A DNA stretch of 64,000 bases from Rossellomorea sp. AcN35-11. Lineage in GTDB: Bacteria > Bacillota > Bacilli > Bacillales > Bacillaceae_B. Position 1 is the first letter of the stretch, and each line of letters starts with the position of its first letter. Shown in pieces: positions 10,691 to 19,846 of the stretch. A program made the position numbers and the translations under genes. Location of the stretch: the NCBI GenBank assembly GCA_030388825.1, contig CP128835.1, forward strand, positions 2,350,001-2,414,000. The letters are read 5' to 3'. The notes under the pieces were generated by a model, which worked only from the letters and a program-made list of their open reading frames with translations, did not search any database and was not told the origin of the DNA.

Positions 10691-11500
10691 GTGAAAGAAC
10701 CGATCATCTATGTTGTATCCGACTCGGTAGGTGAAACTGCCGAACTAGTCACAAAAGCTGCGATTAGCCAATTCAATGGTTCCAATACGGTCATTAAACG
10801 CTTTCCGTATGTAGAGGACTTAGAGCATATCGATGAAGTGATCTCCCTCGCAAAATTAAATCAGGGTCTCATTGTTTACACTCTCGTAAAACCGGATATG
10901 CGTGCATATATTAAGACAGAGGCGGAAAGGGAAGAATTATACGCCTTTGATATTATCGGTCCACTGATGGATAAATATCAATCAGCTTACGAAAAAAAGC
11001 CATTATTCGAGCCTGGTACAGTAAGGAAGCTTGATGATGATTACTTTAAGAAAGTAGAAGCGATAGAGTTTGCCGTAAAGTATGACGATGGAAGGGATCC
11101 ACGGGGCATACTCAGGGCAGATATTGTATTGGTGGGTGTTTCCAGGACTTCGAAAACGCCATTGTCACAATACCTTGCACTGAAGAGGATCAAGGTTGCC
11201 AATGTCCCGCTGGTACCTGAAGTCGATCCACCTGAAGAATTGTTTATGGTTTCGCCTAAGAAGTGCTTCGGATTAAAAATCAGCCCCGAGAAGTTAAATA
11301 CGATTCGTCGAGAAAGGTTGAAGTCCCTGGGTCTCAATGACCAGGCCAGTTATGCCAATATCAAGCGAATTGAAGATGAGTTGAAGTATTTCGAAAAGAT
11401 TGCGGACCGGATTGGTTGTCACGTGATCGACGTAACCAATAAAGCTGTTGAAGAGACAGCCAATGTCATTACCAATATCTATCATCATTCAAACGATTAA
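10691..11500 (+). CDS. yqfL: Pyruvate,phosphate dikinase / PEP synthase regulatory-type protein YqfL
   Basis: A member of the PDRP/PpsR family, bifunctional serine/threonine kinases and Pi-dependent phosphorylases that control PEP-forming dikinases. In B. subtilis YqfL instead modulates CcpN activity. The P-loop-like motif [11 protein letters not shown] lies at about residues 147-157. The GTG start follows AGGTGG at 9 bases. It is cotranscribed with ccpN, matching the B. subtilis ccpN-yqfL pair. No dikinase gene is in the window, so the CcpN-modulator role is the better guess. Confidence 0.92.
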   Translation: MKEPIIYVVSDSVGETAELVTKAAISQFNGSNTVIKRFPYVEDLEHIDEVISLAKLNQGLIVYTLVKPDMRAYIKTEAEREELYAFDIIGPLMDKYQSAYEKKPLFEPGTVRKLDDDYFKKVEAIEFAVKYDDGRDPRGILRADIVLVGVSRTSKTPLSQYLALKRIKVANVPLVPEVDPPEELFMVSPKKCFGLKISPEKLNTIRRERLKSLGLNDQASYANIKRIEDELKYFEKIADRIGCHVIDVTNKAVEETANVITNIYHHSND

Positions 11501-11503
11501 CGA

Positions 11504-11551
11504 AAAAGAATGATTCTGTCCTGTGTTGATGGGCTAGAATCATTCTTTTTT
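11504..11551 (+). terminator. Terminator after yqfL
   Basis: AGAATGATTCT and AGAATCATTCT form the stem, followed by TTTTTT. Confidence 0.85.
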
Positions 11552-11603
11552 GGATCATAGTGAATTTTTGATAAGAAAGCTTACTTTTAATGAGTTTTTA
11601 TAG

Positions 11604-11632
11604 TGGTCAAACTTGTCCGATTATACTATAAT
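11604..11632 (+). promoter_or_regulatory. Probable sigma-A promoter of the yqxD-dnaG-sigA operon
   Basis: TGGTCA (11604-11609) and a perfect TATAAT (11627-11632) are spaced by 17 bases, about 150 bases before yqxD. The -35 box is a 4/6 match. Confidence 0.55.
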
Positions 11633-11786
11633 AAAAAATTGTGATAAAAATATTTAAAATAGGTTTAGACTAAACTCTTAAGGAATAAACTAATTATTGT
11701 GATATGTCAAGTCTCGTCTCAATTAAAATTCGACAATTTTAATCAATTCTCATGGAAAGTTCATAAAGAGAGAAGGAAAATACGGA

Positions 11787-12273
11787 GTGATGTAGAATAG
11801 TTAGTAAGAACGAACATAAGCCCACTGTATATGTAGATGCAGATGCTTGTCCTGTAAAACAGGAAATCATTAAAATCACAAGAGGTTATGGCTTTGAGGT
11901 TGTCTTTGTTGCTTCCCATGCCCATAGGAAAAACACGCCTGATCAAGGCAGATGGGTATATGTGGATAGTTCCAAAGAAGCGGCTGACCTGTACATTATG
12001 AATCATGTTCAGTCAGGAGATGTATTAATCACCCAGGATATTGGATTGGCGTCCCTGGTCTTACCAAAAAAAGTTTATGCCATCTCTCCCAGGGGAAAAG
12101 CCTACAGGGAAGAGAGTATAGTAACCGCACTGGATTATCGATACGTCGCAGCAAAAGAACGTCGAAAAGGAAATTATGGTAAAGGTCCCAAGCCTTTTAC
12201 AAATGAAGACAGAGAAGCATTTTGTACTTCTTTCAATAAAATCTTGTCGGAAATTGCAGGAGAATCAGAATAA
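11787..12273 (+). CDS. yqxD: YaiI/YqxD family protein (UPF0178), start region apparently carries one extra base
   Basis: A member of the UPF0178/DUF188 family, predicted PIN-like nucleases of unknown role. YVDADACPVK opens the conserved N-terminus; downstream are ITQDIGLA, the predicted acidic site, and SPRGKAY. The frame has no ATG, GTG or TTG before 11962, which would remove the conserved N-terminal third. A GTG at 11787, 9 bases after AGAAGGA (11771-11777), joins this frame if one base within 11787-11795 is removed, giving about 161 residues. It is the first gene of the macromolecular-synthesis operon, ahead of dnaG and sigA. Confidence 0.8.
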
Positions 12274-12316
12274 GTACAGAATGGATTAAAAGGGTAAATA
12301 AAACAGGTGATAAATC

Positions 12317-14128
12317 GTGTCTGAAAGAATCCCTGAAGATAAGTTGAATAAAATTTTATCGTCAACCGATATCGTAGATGTTGTCAGTGACTATGTACAA
12401 CTAAAGAAGCAGGGACGCAATTATTTTGGTTTGTGTCCGTTTCATGGAGAGAACACTCCATCTTTTTCTGTTTCACCTGATAAACAGATCTTTCACTGCT
12501 TTGGATGTGGAGCTGGGGGGAATGCGTTTACGTTTCTAATGGATGTGGATGGCTTAACCTTCCTTGAAGCAGCGCAAAACCTCGGGTCCAGAGTTGGGGA
12601 AGAAATCTCCATTCAAACTTCTTCTTCAGAAAGGGAGCTCCCTCCCCAGGAAGATGAAAAGCAAATGATGGAGGCTCACGGGCTATTAAGTAAATTCTAC
12701 CATCATCTCCTTTTAAATACAAAGGAGGGTCAGGAAGCTCTGGAATATTTACTCTCCAGGGGCTTTACAACTGAAAGCATTACAAAGTTTCAAATCGGTT
12801 GGTCACTTCCAAGCTGGGACTTCACGGTTAAATTCCTTCAAAAACGAGGCTATTCCCTTGAGTTGATGGAAGCTGCCGGCCTTCTCGTGAGAAGGGAACG
12901 AGATAACTCGTTCTTAGATCGCTTCAGGGGAAGAATCATGTTCCCCATTGTGGATACGAAAGGGAACACAGTCGCTTTTTCAGGAAGAAGCATCAATTCA
13001 GATGATGAACCGAAATACTTAAACAGTCCAGAAACGAAAATCTTTAATAAAAGCAGCATCCTTTACAATTATCACGGCGCACGATCAATGATTAGAAGAA
13101 AACAGCAGGCCATTCTGTTCGAAGGATTTGCCGACGTCATCTCAGCAAGTGAAGCCGAGGTGGAAAATGGGGTTGCCACAATGGGTACCTCGTTAACAGA
13201 ACAGCAAATCGGGCTTCTTAAACGCTTAACAGATTCTATCGTCATTTGTTATGATGGCGATTCTGCTGGAGTGGAAGCGGCTTTCAGGGCCGGGAATCTC
13301 CTTCACAAACATCAATTGAACATTCGTGTGGCAACAATACCTGAGCAAATGGACCCTGATGACTACATTTCCAACTATGGCGCAGCAAAGTTTCAACAAG
13401 ATGTAATAGGGGCCAGCTTAACGTTCATGGCATTTAAACTTCGATACTATAAGCTGAATAAAAACTTAAATGATGAAGGAGATCGCCTTAAGTATATAGA
13501 AGACATACTTAAGGAAATTACCCACCTCAGTAAGGCCGTTGAAAAGGATTATTATTTAAGGCATTTAGCCGATGAGTTCGATTTGTCTTTAGAAGCTCTT
13601 CAACAGCAGCTATCAGAACTCGAAGGTCCAGGTACACGAAAGTCTAAACCTTCTAAACAGATAGGTATGCAAGGGAATTTCACCAGGCAGACTCAGACTA
13701 AATTATTACCCGCATATCAAACGGCTGAGAGAAGATTGATTGCCTATATGCTGAAGGACCCTGCCATCGCTTATAAGGTTCAGGAGTGGCTTGCAGGTAC
13801 TAACCTTAATATTGATGAACATCAGGCTATCATTACTTATTTATTGGGTTATTATGAAGAAGGTCTACCTCCAAGCTCAAGTGCTTTTATCGGGTATCTC
13901 CCTGATGAGAGACTTAGACGGATCGTCACGGACATTGAAATGATGTCTTTAAGCGAAGAATGTACCGATCAGGAATTACTGGACTATGTCAATCAGGTGT
14001 TAAAACATCAAAAGATGTTGAAGATAAGAGAAAAAGAAGTGGCAAGAAAAGAAGCAGAACGATTAAAGGATTATCGGAAAGAAGCACAAATAGCAATGGA
14101 AATCTTACAGCTACGTAAGTCTCTATAA
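12317..14128 (+). CDS. dnaG: DNA primase DnaG
   Basis: Synthesises RNA primers for chromosome replication, working with the replicative helicase. The N-terminal CHC2 zinc finger is complete (CPFH at about residue 40, CFGC at about 60). The Toprim catalytic core holds EGFADVISA and CYDGDSAG (Glu and the DxD metal site). The C-terminal helicase-binding region follows. The start is GTG after AGGTGAT. The 603-residue length is typical. It sits between yqxD and sigA in the conserved operon. Confidence 0.97.
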   Translation: MSERIPEDKLNKILSSTDIVDVVSDYVQLKKQGRNYFGLCPFHGENTPSFSVSPDKQIFHCFGCGAGGNAFTFLMDVDGLTFLEAAQNLGSRVGEEISIQTSSSERELPPQEDEKQMMEAHGLLSKFYHHLLLNTKEGQEALEYLLSRGFTTESITKFQIGWSLPSWDFTVKFLQKRGYSLELMEAAGLLVRRERDNSFLDRFRGRIMFPIVDTKGNTVAFSGRSINSDDEPKYLNSPETKIFNKSSILYNYHGARSMIRRKQQAILFEGFADVISASEAEVENGVATMGTSLTEQQIGLLKRLTDSIVICYDGDSAGVEAAFRAGNLLHKHQLNIRVATIPEQMDPDDYISNYGAAKFQQDVIGASLTFMAFKLRYYKLNKNLNDEGDRLKYIEDILKEITHLSKAVEKDYYLRHLADEFDLSLEALQQQLSELEGPGTRKSKPSKQIGMQGNFTRQTQTKLLPAYQTAERRLIAYMLKDPAIAYKVQEWLAGTNLNIDEHQAIITYLLGYYEEGLPPSSSAFIGYLPDERLRRIVTDIEMMSLSEECTDQELLDYVNQVLKHQKMLKIREKEVARKEAERLKDYRKEAQIAMEILQLRKSL

Positions 14129-14161
14129 AGTTTTGTAAGGAAGTTGGAAGGAGGGGAACAA

Positions 14162-15292
14162 ATGGCTGAAAAGTCAGCGCGTTCCAAACAAATAGCGTCA
14201 GAATTAACTGTTGATCAGGTGAAAGAATTTTTAGTGAACCAAGGAAAGAAAAGAGGAGTTCTCACATACGAAGATATCGCCGATAAATTATCGGGGTTTG
14301 AGTTAGATTCCGATCAAATGGATGAATTTTACGAACAATTAGGTGAACAAAGTATCGAAATCATCAATGAGAATGATGAAGATGATGATCCAGGTGCCAC
14401 AGAGTTAGAAAAAGAAGAGGAAGAAGAATTCAACCTTAATGACTTAAGTGTTCCTCCCGGAGTCAAGATCAATGACCCTGTCCGTATGTACCTGAAAGAA
14501 ATTGGAAGAGTTGACCTTTTATCTGCAGAGGAAGAAATCAACCTTGCCAAGAGGATTGAAGAGGGCGATGAAGAAGCAAAGCGACGCCTTGCTGAAGCGA
14601 ACCTTAGACTGGTTGTAAGTATTGCTAAGCGTTATGTTGGCCGTGGCATGTTATTTTTAGACCTTATTCAAGAAGGGAATATGGGTCTGATCAAAGCAGT
14701 GGAAAAGTTTGATTACCGTAAAGGATACAAGTTCAGTACGTATGCAACATGGTGGATTCGCCAGGCCATCACCCGTGCCATCGCAGACCAGGCGAGAACC
14801 ATCCGTATCCCGGTTCATATGGTCGAAACCATCAACAAACTTATTCGTGTACAAAGACAGTTATTGCAGGATTTAGGTCGTGAACCGGCGCCGGAAGAAA
14901 TTGCAGAAGAAATGGATCTGACACCTGAAAAGGTTCGGGAAATCCTTAAGATTGCACAAGAACCGGTTTCCCTTGAAACACCGATTGGTGAAGAAGATGA
15001 TTCTCATCTGGGTGACTTCATTGAAGATGCAGAAGCACAATCTCCTTCAGAGCATGCCGCTTACGAACTTCTAAAAGAACAGCTTGAAGATGTATTGGAT
15101 ACGTTGACTGACCGTGAAGAAAATGTTCTTCGTCTCCGCTTTGGCCTTGATGATGGAAGAACACGTACACTCGAAGAAGTCGGTAAAGTCTTCGGGGTGA
15201 CACGTGAGCGTATCCGTCAGATAGAAGCAAAAGCTCTTAGAAAGCTTCGTCATCCAAGCAGAAGCAAGCGATTAAAGGACTTTTTGGAATAG
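14162..15292 (+). CDS. sigA: Primary sigma factor SigA (RpoD)
   Basis: The housekeeping sigma factor. Visible are region 1.1 with an acidic linker, region 2 ([12 protein letters not shown], and [17 protein letters not shown] for -10 recognition), region 3, and region 4 with the helix-turn-helix [20 protein letters not shown]. The ATG at 14162 follows GGAGGGG at ideal spacing; a TTG 18 bases upstream opens the same frame but overlaps this site. The product is 376 residues, as in other Bacillus species. Confidence 0.98.
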   Translation: MAEKSARSKQIASELTVDQVKEFLVNQGKKRGVLTYEDIADKLSGFELDSDQMDEFYEQLGEQSIEIINENDEDDDPGATELEKEEEEEFNLNDLSVPPGVKINDPVRMYLKEIGRVDLLSAEEEINLAKRIEEGDEEAKRRLAEANLRLVVSIAKRYVGRGMLFLDLIQEGNMGLIKAVEKFDYRKGYKFSTYATWWIRQAITRAIADQARTIRIPVHMVETINKLIRVQRQLLQDLGREPAPEEIAEEMDLTPEKVREILKIAQEPVSLETPIGEEDDSHLGDFIEDAEAQSPSEHAAYELLKEQLEDVLDTLTDREENVLRLRFGLDDGRTRTLEEVGKVFGVTRERIRQIEAKALRKLRHPSRSKRLKDFLE

Positions 15293-15301
15293 AATATGTT
15301 G

Positions 15302-15334
15302 CTGCCTCTATAGTACGTAGAGGTAGTTTTTTTT
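15302..15334 (+). terminator. Terminator after sigA
   Basis: CTGCCTCTA pairs with TAGAGGTAG (one G-U pair), followed by eight T. Confidence 0.85.
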
Positions 15335-15408
15335 GTCTAAAAAAAAGGAGATTCAGCCTTCTTTGACGAAAGTACATAAAGGATTCAACAAATAAAGGTG
15401 TGACAACA

Positions 15409-15948
15409 TTGAACACAGGAAAAGCTTCAAGAAAAGAAGTGATCGTAAATGAAATTCAACTTTGGAAGCAAACCAACATGCTTCCAGAGCATTATTGTGA
15501 CTATCTCCTTGCATTATATACCGGTGGTGAGGGCATGGATCCGTATGTCAGGGAGGATAACAAAAGAACATTCATTCTCACAGACTTTTTGTTGTCCATC
15601 GGTGCGATAGCGATTTCATTATTTGTCATTTATTTTACTGAATTGTCAATCGTTTTGCAAACAACGATTTTGGCAAGTTTTGTCGTATTATTAGTAGGAT
15701 TAGGAATTTATTATACTAGAAAACAAAAATCTCCCTTGCTCATCTACCTGGCTTCAGCATTTATATTTCTTCTGGTATCTATTGAAGCAACGGATGTGTT
15801 CATGAATGGACGTTCTACACCTATGTATATAACCTTGTTTTCGAATTGTTTACTGTGGGTGGGTGCCGGATTGAAATGGAAGTCGGCCTATTTTACTTTT
15901 TCAGGTGTGGCAGGAACGGTTCTTCTCCTTGTCTTTATATCACTATAA
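15409..15948 (+). CDS. Putative four-TM membrane protein of unknown function
   Basis: I do not recognise a named family. The 179-residue product has a soluble N-terminal part of about 50 residues with IQLWKQTNMLPEHYCDYLLA, then at least four membrane segments (about 62-84, 86-106, 112-130, 136-178). A TTG start at 15409 is chosen because AAAGGTG stands 7-8 bases before it; the GTG nine bases upstream overlaps that site. It lies alone between sigA and the acyl-CoA dehydrogenase gene, with its own ribosome site, and ends 49 bases after the last membrane segment begins to fade, with no charged tail. Confidence 0.75.
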   Translation: MNTGKASRKEVIVNEIQLWKQTNMLPEHYCDYLLALYTGGEGMDPYVREDNKRTFILTDFLLSIGAIAISLFVIYFTELSIVLQTTILASFVVLLVGLGIYYTRKQKSPLLIYLASAFIFLLVSIEATDVFMNGRSTPMYITLFSNCLLWVGAGLKWKSAYFTFSGVAGTVLLLVFISL

Positions 15949-15976
15949 CTTCTGAAAATTTAAAAGTTTTTTAAAG

Positions 15977-16006
15977 TTGAGAAAATTCACCATCACCTCT
16001 TATAAT
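15977..16006 (+). promoter_or_regulatory. Sigma-A promoter of the acyl-CoA dehydrogenase gene
   Basis: TTGAGA (15977-15982) and TATAAT (16001-16006) with an 18-base spacer, about 105 bases before the ATG. Confidence 0.7.
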
Positions 16007-16015
16007 AAGGATGAG

Positions 16016-16036
16016 AGCGCATTCACAACGTGCGCT
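16016..16036. promoter_or_regulatory. Inverted repeat just downstream of the acd promoter, possible operator
   Basis: AGCGCA and TGCGCT are perfect complements separated by 9 bases, starting about 10 bases after the -10 box. A further AGCGCT lies at about 16049. The placement suits a repressor site controlling the acyl-CoA dehydrogenase gene. It does not resemble the FadR consensus of B. subtilis. The regulator is unknown. Confidence 0.45.
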
Positions 16037-16110
16037 GACAATGTTTGAAAGCGCTATTATGGAGACGGAGACAAGGCTTTCAGTCATCAAGTTAAACAAG
16101 GGGGATAAGG

Positions 16111-17253
16111 ATGAATTTCGACTTAACACAAGAACAGGCAATGATAAAAAAGACAATCAGGGAATTTGCTGATGAAGAGGTGGCTCCTGGAGCTTTAGAC
16201 CGTGACCGTTCAAAGGAATTCCCAAAAGAAATTTTTAAGAAGCTTTCAGACCTGGGAATGATGGGGCTTCCGTTTCCCGAGGAATATGGAGGGGCAGGTG
16301 CCGATACGGTCAGCTTCGCCATCGTCACCGAAGAGCTTAGCCGTGCCTGTGCTTCAACCGGTATTACGTACTCTGCTCATATCTCACTGGGAGGAGCGCC
16401 CATCAACCTATTTGGTACTCATGAACAAAAAGAGGAGTACTTGACCCCCATCTGTACAGGGGAATCATTCGGTGCTTTCGGTCTTACTGAGCCCAATGCA
16501 GGTTCCGATGCAGGTGGAACCCAGACCACAGCTGAAGACAAGGGTGATAAATGGGTCATCAACGGAAATAAGTGTTATATAACCAATGCCAGTTATGCCA
16601 ACCATCTGGCCTTGACCGCTATTACGGGGAGAAACAATGGAAATAAAGAAATCAGCGCAATCATCGTTCCAACCAGTGCCAAAGGCTTTTCGGTAATCGA
16701 TAATTATGAAAAGATGGGACTTCATTCATCCAATACGACTGAGTTGGTTCTTGAAGATGTAGAAGTTCCAAAAGAAAATCTCTTAGGGAAGCAAGGGGAA
16801 GGATTCAAGCAGTTCCTGGTTACCCTGGACGGAGGCAGGATCGGTATCGGGGCCATGGCTGTCGGTGTTGCCCAGGCTGCATATGAGAAAGCACTGCAGT
16901 ATTCGAAAGAAAGAAAGCAATTTGGCAAAACCTTATCACAATTTCAGGTTACTCAATTCAAACTCGCTGATATGGCGATGAAGATTGAACTCGCAAGGAA
17001 TATGGTCCATAAAGCAGCGTGGTTGAAGGATCAAGGCAGGGCATTTTCAAAAGAAGCCTCCATGTGCAAGCTCTATGCATCTGAAATTAGCATGGAAGTC
17101 GCGGATGAAGCGATTCAGATTCATGGCGGATACGGGTACATGAAAGAATATCATGTTGAAAGATACTTAAGGGATGCAAAGCTTCTGGAAATCGGAGAGG
17201 GGACTTCAGAAGTCCAAAGGATGGTCATTTCAAGACTTATTGGGTGTCAGTAA
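16111..17253 (+). CDS. Acyl-CoA dehydrogenase (short/medium-chain type)
   Basis: An FAD enzyme that oxidises acyl-CoA to trans-2-enoyl-CoA in fatty-acid or branched-chain amino-acid breakdown. The 380 residues cover the whole family: LTEPNAGSDAGG (FAD/substrate loop, about residue 125), the C-terminal helical domain with ERKQFGKTLSQFQ, and IHGGYGYMKEYHVER. EGTSEVQR near residue 365 supplies the probable catalytic Glu. The ATG follows GGGGGATAAGG. No other beta-oxidation gene is adjacent, so the substrate cannot be named. It sits between sigA and cccA, where B. subtilis has no such gene. Confidence 0.93.
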   Translation: MNFDLTQEQAMIKKTIREFADEEVAPGALDRDRSKEFPKEIFKKLSDLGMMGLPFPEEYGGAGADTVSFAIVTEELSRACASTGITYSAHISLGGAPINLFGTHEQKEEYLTPICTGESFGAFGLTEPNAGSDAGGTQTTAEDKGDKWVINGNKCYITNASYANHLALTAITGRNNGNKEISAIIVPTSAKGFSVIDNYEKMGLHSSNTTELVLEDVEVPKENLLGKQGEGFKQFLVTLDGGRIGIGAMAVGVAQAAYEKALQYSKERKQFGKTLSQFQVTQFKLADMAMKIELARNMVHKAAWLKDQGRAFSKEASMCKLYASEISMEVADEAIQIHGGYGYMKEYHVERYLRDAKLLEIGEGTSEVQRMVISRLIGCQ

Positions 17254-17273
17254 GGTTGGCGATACAAAAAGAC

Positions 17274-17322
17274 CTAAAAGAGCTCTATTCGTCCCCAAGA
17301 GGGGAGTAGGGCTCTTTACCTT
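17274..17322 (+). terminator. Terminator-like hairpin after the acyl-CoA dehydrogenase gene
   Basis: AAGAGC...CCCC pairs with GGGG...GCTCTT, interrupted in the middle; the T tract is short. Confidence 0.6.
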
Positions 17323-17484
17323 TACATCCAAATGGACCATTTTCAACAGGAAATGTGTCTAATTTATGAGAAAGATGGAAAAATTAATTGATAGTACTTT
17401 TACTTTGTCGTTTTTTACAGTAAAATATAAAGTGTTGAAAAGAGCATTATTTTTTGGATGTTGTACATAAGGGAGGTTAAAAAC

Positions 17485-17859
17485 ATGAATCGTAATCCAA
17501 TTATTCCATTTGTACTTATCATGGCCCTTGGAATTGGTCTTGTTTTCTTCTTATCTTTGGAGGGTCTTAACAACGCTGACGAAAAAGCGAAAGAAGAAGG
17601 CCACGGGGAAATGGAAGGTAAAGAAGGTGAACAAGCTTCCAGCGGAGAATTCGATCCGGAAGCTAAGTACAAAGAATCTTGTCTATCTTGTCATGGTGGA
17701 AACTATGAGGGAGGCGCCGGTCCTGCTCTTAAAGGAACAAAGCTTTCTAAAGATGAGATCAAGGACACTCTTAAAAACGGTAAAGGGATCATGCCTGGTG
17801 GTCTGGTAGCAGATGAAAATCTTGATGCTATGGCAGACTGGATCAAATCACTTAAATAA
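17485..17859 (+). CDS. cccA: Membrane-anchored cytochrome c550
   Basis: A small c-type cytochrome that carries electrons on the outer face of the membrane. It has an N-terminal uncleaved anchor (about residues 6-24), a Glu/Lys-rich linker, and a single haem site CLSCH at about residue 65. GIMPGG near residue 103 supplies the likely methionine ligand. The ATG at 17485 follows GGGAGGT. The 124-residue length matches the 120-residue B. subtilis protein. Confidence 0.93.
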   Translation: MNRNPIIPFVLIMALGIGLVFFLSLEGLNNADEKAKEEGHGEMEGKEGEQASSGEFDPEAKYKESCLSCHGGNYEGGAGPALKGTKLSKDEIKDTLKNGKGIMPGGLVADENLDAMADWIKSLK

Positions 17860-17868
17860 TGAATGTTC

Positions 17869-17906
17869 GAAAAAGGTTCTTTGTCTTTTAGGCAAAGGAC
17901 TTTTTT
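17869..17906 (+). terminator. Terminator after cccA
   Basis: GTTCTTTG pairs with CAAAGGAC (one G-U), followed by TTTTTTT. Confidence 0.75.
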
Positions 17907-17976
17907 TATAGAGAAAAGTTGGTTAGAATGATTATCGTACATGCTTGACCCAATAATAATGATTAAAGGTGAATAC

Positions 17977-18687
17977 ATGAATATACAACAATTATCAAAA
18001 CGACTCGAAACAGTTGTGTCTTACATACCTGAACATTCTAAAATCGCTGATATCGGTTCTGATCATGCCTATCTGCCATGCTATGCAGTCAATAAAGGCA
18101 TTGCGTCCTCTGCCATTGCGGGAGAAGTAGTGGAAGGTCCCTTCCTTTCTGCCAAGAAGCAGGTTGAAGATGCTGAATTGACCCGAGAGGTAGAAGTAAG
18201 GTTTGGCAATGGCCTCGAGGTGATAGCTCCAGGGGAAGTGGATTGTATCACGATAGCCGGTATGGGGGGCGCCTTGATTGCTTCCATCTTAGAGGCAGGA
18301 AAAACAAAGCTGACCAATCACCCGAGGTTAATTCTGCAGCCGAATATAAGTGCCATTTCCATTCGAAGCTGGCTGATGGATAACGATTGGGACTTAATCG
18401 GGGAAGAAATCCTTGAAGAAGATGATAAGATATATGAAATACTGGTCGCTGAAAAAGGGAATCCTAAACTCCATTACTCAGAAGAGCTTGAAAAAGAGTT
18501 ACTGCTTGGTCCTTTTTTGATGAAAGAGAGGAAAGCCCCATTTATAAAAAAATGGAATCGGGAGCTTAAGCAATGGAAGAATATCCTTGGAAATATGGAA
18601 AAGGCAGAAAAAACAGGTGCCCTGGAAGAACGAAAACGTGAACTTATTGAGAAAATCAAAATGGTGGAGGAGGTTCTGAACCCGTGA
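17977..18687 (+). CDS. trmK: tRNA (adenine-22-N1)-methyltransferase TrmK
   Basis: Methylates N1 of adenine 22 in tRNA using S-adenosylmethionine. The Rossmann motif ADIGSDHAYLP lies at about residues 25-35, and CITIAGMGG (motif IV region) at about 90. The ATG at 17977 follows AAGGTGAA; a longer frame from 17941 lacks a ribosome site. The C-terminal third is a charged helical coiled coil, as in the family. The stop overlaps the yqfO GTG start by four bases, so the pair is coupled. Confidence 0.93.
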   Translation: MNIQQLSKRLETVVSYIPEHSKIADIGSDHAYLPCYAVNKGIASSAIAGEVVEGPFLSAKKQVEDAELTREVEVRFGNGLEVIAPGEVDCITIAGMGGALIASILEAGKTKLTNHPRLILQPNISAISIRSWLMDNDWDLIGEEILEEDDKIYEILVAEKGNPKLHYSEELEKELLLGPFLMKERKAPFIKKWNRELKQWKNILGNMEKAEKTGALEERKRELIEKIKMVEEVLNP

Positions 18688-19802
18688 AGACTGTAAACGG
18701 TCATGAGATCATTCAACTGTTTGAGCAATTTTCACCCAAACATTTAGCAGAAGAAGGAGATCCCATCGGTCTTCAGATCGGTAAGCTGAATGAAAAAGTC
18801 GAAAATGTGATGATCACCCTTGATGTATTGGAGAATGTAGTGGATGAAGCCATTAAAAACAATGTGAAGTTAATCATTGCTCACCATCCACCTCTTTTTC
18901 GACCATTAAAGGCTTTGCATACAGACACGTATCAGGGACGCATGATTGAGAAATTAATCAAACATGATATAGCCGTATATGCGGCTCATACGAATCTAGA
19001 TGTAGCCCAAGGGGGAGTGAACGACCTCCTGTCAGACAGGCTGAACTTGAAAGATACGTCAGTTCTTGTTCCCACCTATCGTGAAGAGCTGCGTAAATTA
19101 GTAGTGTACGTGCCAAAAGAAGATGCAGGGCGGCTTCGGGAGGCCCTGGGCAATGCAGGAGCCGGAAGTATAGGGGATTATTCTCATTGCACCTTCTCAA
19201 CCGAAGGGCAGGGGAGATTTCTTCCAGGAGAAGGTGCAAATCCCCATATTGGAAGGCAGGGGAGCATGGAAGAAGTGGAAGAAGAGAAGATAGAAACGGT
19301 GTATCCTCTTTCAATAGAGAAAAAAGTATTGAAAGCGATGTTTTCCCATCATCCTTATGAAGAGGTTGCCTTTGATATCTATTCCCTTAAAAATGAATCT
19401 CCTGCCTTAGGGTTAGGACGGATAGGGAAATTACAAAAGGACATGAGCCTGAAGGAATTTGCTTTATTCGTGAAAGAAACGTTTGGGATGGACGGGATCA
19501 GAGTCATTGGAGATGAGGAAGCCAGGGTCAGTAAAGTAGCGATTCTCGGAGGAGACGGAAATAAGTTTATCGGGAAGGCGAAGAGACAGGGTGCAGATGT
19601 CTTTGTCTCAGGCGATATCTATTACCACACTGCACACGATGCCATGATGATGGGGCTGAATGTTGTAGATGCAGGCCATCATATCGAAAAAGTCATGAAA
19701 GATGGAGTGGCTGGTTACCTCGCCAAGAAATGTTCTGAAAAAGGGTACATCGTCAATATTTTCGCGTCTAAATCAGACACAAATCCATTTACGTATATGT
19801 AA
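18684..19802 (+). CDS. yqfO: Nif3-like dinuclear metal protein YqfO
   Basis: A NIF3/DUF34 family protein that binds two metal ions. It is often annotated as GTP cyclohydrolase 1 type 2, but the function is not settled. Metal-binding segments are IAHHPPLF (about residue 65), AAHTNLD (about 100) and DAGHH near the C-terminus. The middle insertion (about 135-240) is the PII-like domain typical of Bacillus members. The GTG start overlaps the trmK stop. Length of 372 residues matches B. subtilis. Confidence 0.93.
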   Translation: MKTVNGHEIIQLFEQFSPKHLAEEGDPIGLQIGKLNEKVENVMITLDVLENVVDEAIKNNVKLIIAHHPPLFRPLKALHTDTYQGRMIEKLIKHDIAVYAAHTNLDVAQGGVNDLLSDRLNLKDTSVLVPTYREELRKLVVYVPKEDAGRLREALGNAGAGSIGDYSHCTFSTEGQGRFLPGEGANPHIGRQGSMEEVEEEKIETVYPLSIEKKVLKAMFSHHPYEEVAFDIYSLKNESPALGLGRIGKLQKDMSLKEFALFVKETFGMDGIRVIGDEEARVSKVAILGGDGNKFIGKAKRQGADVFVSGDIYYHTAHDAMMMGLNVVDAGHHIEKVMKDGVAGYLAKKCSEKGYIVNIFASKSDTNPFTYM

Positions 19803-19803
19803 A

Positions 19804-19840
19804 AATGAAAGCCCCCTTGTAAATACCAAGGGGGCTTTCA
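19804..19840. terminator. Bidirectional terminator between yqfO and ispH
   Basis: GAAAGCCCCCTTG and CAAGGGGGCTTTC form a perfect 13-bp stem, usable from both convergent genes. Confidence 0.9.
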
Positions 19841-19846
19841 CTATCG

